DNA from: a bacterium
GTDB lineage: Bacteria > Bacillota_A > Clostridia > Lachnospirales > Lachnospiraceae
Length of the DNA stretch: 64,000 bases
Direction: 5' to 3'
NCBI GenBank assembly: GCA_004562915.1
Contig: SFQZ01000007.1
Location: 1 to 64,000 of the forward strand
Below the pieces are notes generated by a model. That model ran no database searches. It had not been told where the DNA came from and was given only the letters and a program-made list of their open reading frames with translations. Positions 59,269 through 64,000 of this stretch are shown here, in pieces. Position numbers and translations under genes: made by a program. The stretch's first letter is position 1; each line of letters starts with the position of its first letter.

Positions 59269-60105
59269 TTTGATATCATTGAACGTTCTATGCGTTTGAC
59301 GAATGAGGGTGAACCGGTTGTGATTGAGAACTTGAAATCAGCATCTGTTTCAATTCCGAGACAGAAAACTATCGTGTCCGTTATCTGAGTGGCAAGTGGG
59401 CCGCCGAATCTCATATGGAAGAACAATATTTGACAACAGGAGGATTTACTATTCAGTCACGCACAGGAAATACAGGACCTCATTTTAATCCTGATTTTTC
59501 ATATACTTTATATAAGGGTGAGAGTATTCAAACACCGGTCATGACTGTGGGTTTTACAGCAGGCGGTTATGGCACAATGGGTAGAAAGCTTCATGCATTT
59601 GAAAATAATCATCTTTTACCGGGCAGAAAAACGGGACGTGTATTGTATAATTCATGGGAAGCAATACTTTTTGATGTACGGGTCGAGAGTTAGAAAGAAC
59701 TTGCCAGACGTGCTGCAAAGCTAGGTGTGGAACTGTTTGTCATTGATGATGGATGGTTTGGTCAAAGGTACAGTGACCGGGCGGGACAAACCCGGACAGC
59801 GGTTTATATCGTTCGCATCAGAACTGGATATATCGCTTTGAAAACCAAGAGCTGATGCAGGCAAGAAATCAGTATACTTTAATATTAGCAAACCGGAAGT
59901 AAAGGATTTTATTATAAATTTCATAAAAAAGCTTCTGGGTGAAAACGAGGATATCCGTTATATAAAGTGGAATTTGAGACCTGTTCGGGCGGTGATTCCA
60001 GAGTGGACATGGGAATTTTGCGTTATGCGGATCAGTGTTGGTCAAGTGACAATACGGATGATTCCACAGGGGACAGTCGGAATTTATACGAATTCGACGC
60101 ATAGG
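59268..60105 (+). pseudogene. GH36 alpha-galactosidase relic
   Basis: Scattered pieces of one family-36 alpha-galactosidase in correct order but different frames: RSMRLTNEGEPVVIENLKSAS (N-terminal domain), HFNPDFSYTLY, GRVLYNSWEAILFDV, LGVELFVIDDGWFGQRYSD, KPEVKDFIINFIKKLLG with YIKWN, and FETCSGGDSRVDMG, WSSDNTDDS. A functional enzyme has YVKWDMNR, where the Asp is the nucleophile; here it is Asn followed by a deletion. At least one in-frame stop (59691), several frameshifts and large losses (about 700 residues expected) make it dead. Confidence 0.8.
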
Positions 60106-60222
60106 ATGAGTGCGGATATGGTTGAATAAGATTTATGATTGCCTGAATATAGAATTTTTGTTACAATAGTTCTGTTGCTTTATGGAATCTGTAGTATGAT
60201 ACAGCAGGAGACAGGAACGATT

Positions 60223-61542
60223 ATGGATTTATTTGATTATATGAAAGAAACTGCGTTGGAAAATGAATCACCACTGGCTTCGAGGATGCGTCCAACTACT
60301 TTGGAAGAAGTGGTTGGACAGGAGCATATTATTGGTAAAGATAAATTGCTTTATCGGGCAATCAAAGCTGACAAATTGGGATCAGTGATTTTCTATGGAC
60401 CGCCGGGGACAGGAAAAACTACACTTGCCAAGGTGATCGCCAATACGACCAGTGCACATTTTACACAGTTAAATGCGACTACTGCAGGTAAGAAAGATAT
60501 GGAAGAAGTGGTCAAAGAAGCGCAGCAGCGACTGGGGATGTATGGAAAGAAAACCATTCTTTTCGTGGATGAGATTCACCGCTTCAATAAAGGACAGCAG
60601 GATTATCTTTTGCCCTTTGTAGAAGATGGAACTTTGGTGTTGATTGGTGCAACCACAGAAAATCCATATTTTGAAGTCAATGGTGCATTGATTTCCCGTT
60701 CGATTATTTTCGAGTTAAAGTCTCTGGAGAAAGAGGATATCAAAAAGCTTTTGATGCGTGCGGTGACAGATGAGAAAAAGGGGATGGGAAGCTACAATGC
60801 AGTGATCTCGCCGGATGCACTGGAATTTCTTGCTGACATTTCCGGAGGGGATGCCAGAGCAGCGCTCAATGCGGTGGAACTGGGAGTTCTGACAACGGAG
60901 CGGAGTGCTGACGGAAAGATACATATTGATCTCGAAACTGCTTCTGAATGTATTCAGAAAAGGGTGGTAAGATACGATAAGACGGGAGATCAGCATTACG
61001 ATACCATATCAGCATTTATAAAAAGTATGAGAGGTTCAGATCCGGATGCTGCTGTTTACTATCTGGCAAAGATGCTGTATGCCGGAGAAGATATCAAGTT
61101 CATATCCAGAAGGATCATGATCAGTGCTGCTGAGGATGTAGGAATGGCAGATCCTCAGGCACTGGTGGTTGCTTCCGCAGCTGCTCAGGCTGTAGAAAGA
61201 GTCGGTATGCCCGAAGCACAGATTATTTTGGCGGAGGCAGTGAACTATATTGCCTGTGCTCCGAAAAGCAATGCTTCCTGCCTTTCGATTGGTGCTGCTA
61301 TGGAATCAGTGAAAAACCGAAAAACCACAGTTCCGCCGCATTTGCAGGATGCACATTATAAAGGATCTGCCAAACTCGGACACGGAGTGGGATATAAATA
61401 TGCTCATGATTATCCCGAACATTATGTGAAGCAGCAATACCTTCCCACAGAGATAGAAGGGGAAAGATTTTACTGCCCTACGGATATCGGTTATGAAAAA
61501 CAGGCGGGGGAGAGAATTGCAAGACTCAGGAACCGTGAGTAA
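60223..61542 (+). CDS. rarA: replication-associated recombination protein RarA (MgsA)
   Basis: AAA+ ATPase that acts at stalled replication forks. Start ATG 60223 (MDLFDYMKETALENESPLAS), five bases after AGGAA; the frame is open to 60139 without support. 439 residues. Walker A GPPGTGKTTLAK (~60), Walker B TILFVDEIHRFNKGQQD (~105), sensor 1 LIGATTENP, an arginine finger region (LISRSIIF), and the C-terminal tetramer domain with SASCLSIGAAMESVKNRK region and PTDIGYEKQ end. A long hairpin terminator follows. Confidence 0.95.
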   Translation: MDLFDYMKETALENESPLASRMRPTTLEEVVGQEHIIGKDKLLYRAIKADKLGSVIFYGPPGTGKTTLAKVIANTTSAHFTQLNATTAGKKDMEEVVKEAQQRLGMYGKKTILFVDEIHRFNKGQQDYLLPFVEDGTLVLIGATTENPYFEVNGALISRSIIFELKSLEKEDIKKLLMRAVTDEKKGMGSYNAVISPDALEFLADISGGDARAALNAVELGVLTTERSADGKIHIDLETASECIQKRVVRYDKTGDQHYDTISAFIKSMRGSDPDAAVYYLAKMLYAGEDIKFISRRIMISAAEDVGMADPQALVVASAAAQAVERVGMPEAQIILAEAVNYIACAPKSNASCLSIGAAMESVKNRKTTVPPHLQDAHYKGSAKLGHGVGYKYAHDYPEHYVKQQYLPTEIEGERFYCPTDIGYEKQAGERIARLRNRE

Positions 61543-61579
61543 AAAATTCAGCGAGGATTTTTGATGAGTAAAATGTGTA

Positions 61580-61655
61580 GTGGATGAAAGAATATGGTTT
61601 GCTGAAGGGGAACAATCTGACTCTGAGGCAGACCATATTCTTTCATCCACTTTTC
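61580..61655. terminator. long hairpin after rarA, bidirectional
   Basis: Nineteen-bp perfect stem (61580-61598 and 61632-61650) with a 33-base loop, followed by TTTTCTC on the plus strand and ACAC/ATTTT-type sequence on the minus. It separates rarA from the convergent DUF4364 gene. Confidence 0.75.
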
Positions 61656-61671
61656 TCATTATACGCAATTG

Positions 61672-62187
61672 TCAGGAAAGTGTTTCCATAAGATATGCAT
61701 AGATCTCCTGATTTTTTTTTGTCCAGTGGCTGCAGAAGGATTTTGCTATATCTTCTGTGGGAACGGTAAGCTCCAGATTGATCAGAATCGTTTTCTTTTC
61801 ACGAACCTGGCACTGTACAACATATTCCTGTTCCGGAGTACGATAGTATTCGGCTTTAATGGAATTCGCATTCCGCATTTCATAATCGTTTTCTTTCAGA
61901 TAAGTATTAATTTCTTCACGGATCTCATCAGAAATCTTTTTCTCGAAATAGGAAAGAGTAGTCCGTCCTTCTTCTGTAGTCTGATAACAGGTGCTGGTAC
62001 CCTGCTTTTTTTCTTCAATCAGTTTACTTTCCAACAGCTCATGGATTGTCTGCTGTACATGAAAGTAACTGGTGTATCCATGGTCAAGGAAAAAGTTGGT
62101 GATCTGGTTGTTGGACAACGGAAAGTTTACCTTTTCCAGCATATATAAAATGATAATTTTGTAAAGAGTAGAAGATTTTTCAATCAT
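61672..62187 (-). CDS. DUF4364-family protein (winged-helix type)
   Basis: 171 residues, cytoplasmic. The N-terminal ~75 residues (ILYMLEKVNFPLSNNQITNFFL..) have the pattern of a winged helix of the PadR/MarR kind; EYYRTPEQEYVVQCQV and LELTVPTEDIAK are typical of DUF4364. The family is restricted to Clostridia and probably regulates transcription, though no target is known. Its ATG ends at 62187 and overlaps the radical SAM gene's stop end by eight bases, so the two form one transcript. Confidence 0.88.
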   Translation of the reverse strand: MIEKSSTLYKIIILYMLEKVNFPLSNNQITNFFLDHGYTSYFHVQQTIHELLESKLIEEKKQGTSTCYQTTEEGRTTLSYFEKKISDEIREEINTYLKENDYEMRNANSIKAEYYRTPEQEYVVQCQVREKKTILINLELTVPTEDIAKSFCSHWTKKNQEIYAYLMETLS

Positions 62188-63118
62188 AGAGAATGCCCTC
62201 CTTCGCGTATTTTCCCTGCCATGTATTGCGCATCTTCATCCGGTGATGAAGTTCATTGAGAACTGTGCGTTTGGCACCGCTCCACATAGGAGCAATCAAA
62301 AGATCTTTCGGCCCATCACCGGTGACACGGTGAACAACAATATCCGGTGAAAGATGTTCCAGACAGGCAATGACAAGATCCAGATATTCATCCTGAGATA
62401 AAATCTCAAATTTGCCGGTCAGATAATCTTCTGCAAGATCTGTATTTTTCAGAACATGAAGTAGCTGCATCTTGATTCCCTGGATCGGCTGCGTGTCCAG
62501 GTATGTGATTGTCTCCAGAATCTGTCTTTTGCTTTCGCCTGGAAGACCAAGGATTGTGTGGACGATAACTTCCAGATTTCGAAGACGCAGCTGCCTGACA
62601 GCCTCTTCGAAACAACTGAGAGGATATCCTCTGCGGATATATCGTGCGGTATCCTCGTGAATGGTCTGCAGACCCAGCTCGACCCATACAGGTTTTTGAC
62701 GGTTCAGTTCGGCAAGAAGATCGAGAACCTCTTCTCCCAGACAGTCCGGACGTGTGCCAATACTGAGAGCAACCACATCAGGGTAGGAGATTGCTTCTGT
62801 AAAAATTTCACGTAAATATTCTGTGGGAGCATAAGTGTTGGTGTATGCCTGAAAATAAGCTATAAATTTGCCAACAGGGCGTTTGGACTGTATCAGGGCT
62901 CTCTGGTGTTCGATCTGCACTGTGATACTTTCACAGGCATCACCGGCAAAATCACCGGATCCTCCTGCGCTGCAGAAAATGCAGCCTCTTGTGCCGATTT
63001 TTCCATCCCTGTTGGGACATGTCATACCGCCGTTTAAGGTAAGTTTGTATACTTTCTCCCCGAATCGTTCTCTGAGCATATAATCCAGAGAGTGATAAGG
63101 CTTTTCCAGCCATTTCAT
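62180..63118 (-). CDS. TIGR01212/YhcC-family radical SAM protein
   Basis: 312 residues. The iron-sulfur cysteines lie in GGMTCPNRDGKIGTRGCIFC (Cys-x8-CxxC-like: the family spacing is longer than classic CxxxCxxC), followed by SAGGSGDF. A TIM-barrel core (FQAYTNTYAPTEYLREIF, VVALSIGTRPDCLGEEVLD, WVELGLQTIHEDT, TILGLPGESKRQILET) matches YhcC. The reaction of the family is not known. It is the first gene of a transcript with DUF4364 downstream and starts at 63118. Confidence 0.92.
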   Translation of the reverse strand: MKWLEKPYHSLDYMLRERFGEKVYKLTLNGGMTCPNRDGKIGTRGCIFCSAGGSGDFAGDACESITVQIEHQRALIQSKRPVGKFIAYFQAYTNTYAPTEYLREIFTEAISYPDVVALSIGTRPDCLGEEVLDLLAELNRQKPVWVELGLQTIHEDTARYIRRGYPLSCFEEAVRQLRLRNLEVIVHTILGLPGESKRQILETITYLDTQPIQGIKMQLLHVLKNTDLAEDYLTGKFEILSQDEYLDLVIACLEHLSPDIVVHRVTGDGPKDLLIAPMWSGAKRTVLNELHHRMKMRNTWQGKYAKEGILYD

Positions 63119-63225
63119 AACGTGTTACCATCCTTGACTTTTCTCTTATCATAACATTGGAAAGAAATGATTTCAAGGTCTTGTACATATGGTAAATATA
63201 TAAGAAAATAGAATTGGAGAGGAAA

Positions 63226-64000
63226 ATGTTCATCGATCAAAATACTGTATGCTATACATATGAAAATATGATAAATGATCTGAAAGTGCTCAAAAGACGA
63301 TATTCGGAAGAAATCAGATATGACACTCTTACGGAGACGGCAGATGGTCGTCAGGTATGGCATGTGGTAATCGGAAATCCGGATGCAAGGAAAACGGAAA
63401 AAGCTATCAACAGATAAAATATGATAAGTTACTGGAAAATGCAGCAGTCCATGTGATACCGATGGCAAATCCGGATGGAGTGTCGATCAGCCAAATGGGA
63501 ATAAAGGGAATTCGAACGGAGCGTGTGAAAAGACAAGTAAAAGAAATTGCCAGGATAGAGGGGGAGAGCATAGAGAAGCAATATTTTACTCGTTGGAAAG
63601 CAAATGGAAACGGTGTGGATCTGAACAGAAATTTTGATGCCGGGTGGATGCAGTACCAGGATCCGGTTGGTCGCCCGGCATCAGCATTTTACAAAGGAAT
63701 CAATCCGGAATGTGAGAGAGAATCAGCGGCATTGGCTGCCCTTACCAGAAAAGAGCAATTTTGCAGAACAATTAGTTATCATACGCAGGGAAATGTGATT
63801 TATTGGTATTTCAGACAGAAAGGAAAGTTATACAGGGATACTTTGGCTTTTGGAAGAAAAATTGCTGAAGTGACAGGATATTTGATGAATGAAGATGATA
63901 AAAATCTTGACCCGGCAGGATATAAGGATTGGGCAATTTGTAAATTGGGGATTCCCAGTCTGACCATTGAAACAGGGTATGGAAAGTCTCCGGTTTCGCC
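63226..64000 (+). pseudogene. M14 zinc carboxypeptidase relic, continues past the window
   Basis: From ATG 63226 (GGAGAGG upstream) the frame gives the N-terminus of an M14 peptidase (YDTLTETADGRQVWHVVIGNP). It stops at TAA 63415-63417 after a deletion, and the family sequence resumes in another frame at about 63400 (YDKLLENAAVHVIPMANPDG). The missing piece contained the zinc-binding HxxE. Kept parts: VDLNRNFDAGW (substrate Arg), ISYHTQG (third zinc His) and SLTIETGYG (catalytic Glu). It would be inactive; the M14A/gamma-D-glutamyl peptidase type is the likely ancestor. Confidence 0.78.

Overview
The window looks like a chromosomal segment of a low-GC Gram-positive anaerobe of the class Clostridia, most likely a gut Lachnospiraceae (Blautia/Ruminococcus/Dorea-like). 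The reasons are the comM-dprA-topA-codY order, a CIRCE-controlled groESL operon, a CodY regulator, an anaerobic (class III) ribonucleotide reductase, the infC-rpmI-rplT operon with an ATT start, and clostridial families such as DUF4364, DUF1540 and DUF1385. All identifications were made by reading motifs in the sequence; no database search was run.

Layout. 1-2850: right end of an AT-rich mobile element that has broken comM. It carries a DUF4314 gene cut by the window edge and two co-directional unknown genes, the second resembling a class III nucleotide cyclase. 2854-13050: housekeeping block with truncated comM, dprA, topA, codY, groESL, two small membrane proteins and guaB. 13115-20019: amidase, PepF, nitroreductase, tRNA-Gly, M18 aminopeptidase, MscL and an alpha/beta hydrolase. 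20040-24562: phosphate operon (PHO-box-like repeats, Na/Pi transporter, response regulator, sensor kinase). 24608-25660: an mnmM-like methyltransferase between three copies of a structured repeat. 25793-31553: CapA, HAAS/DUF1700, an Asn/Ser-rich peptide, rhodanese, phosphoesterases, an rRNA methyltransferase and rdgB. 31600-32350: seven tRNAs. 32519-41770: rho, rpmE, DUF1385, prmC, prfA, a nucleotidyltransferase, glmM, a TPR lipoprotein and hflX.

41859-44470: two NrdR boxes precede nrdD, whose product carries a fused thioredoxin-like domain. 44555-46729: a secreted amidase with cell-wall-binding repeats. 46907-52945: argG diverges from argC-J-B-D across a region with ARG boxes; ArgJ recycles the acetyl group, so the cluster covers most of arginine synthesis (argF and argH are not here). 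53031-55996: AraC regulator, a strongly structured leader-like region, a DUF1540 protein and a lipoprotein. 56228-57525: L20-leader-type attenuator and infC-rpmI-rplT. 57585-60105: a decay zone with a prophage-holin relic, an intact deacetylase, and a sensor-kinase relic joined to an alpha-galactosidase relic. 60223-64000: rarA, DUF4364, a radical SAM gene and an M14 carboxypeptidase relic that runs off the window.

The most unusual points are the element that interrupts comM and its cyclase-like cassette, the NrdD-thioredoxin fusion under NrdR boxes, the triplicated two-hairpin repeat, the GNRA-capped structure before the DUF1540 gene, and the chimeric pseudogenes after rplT.
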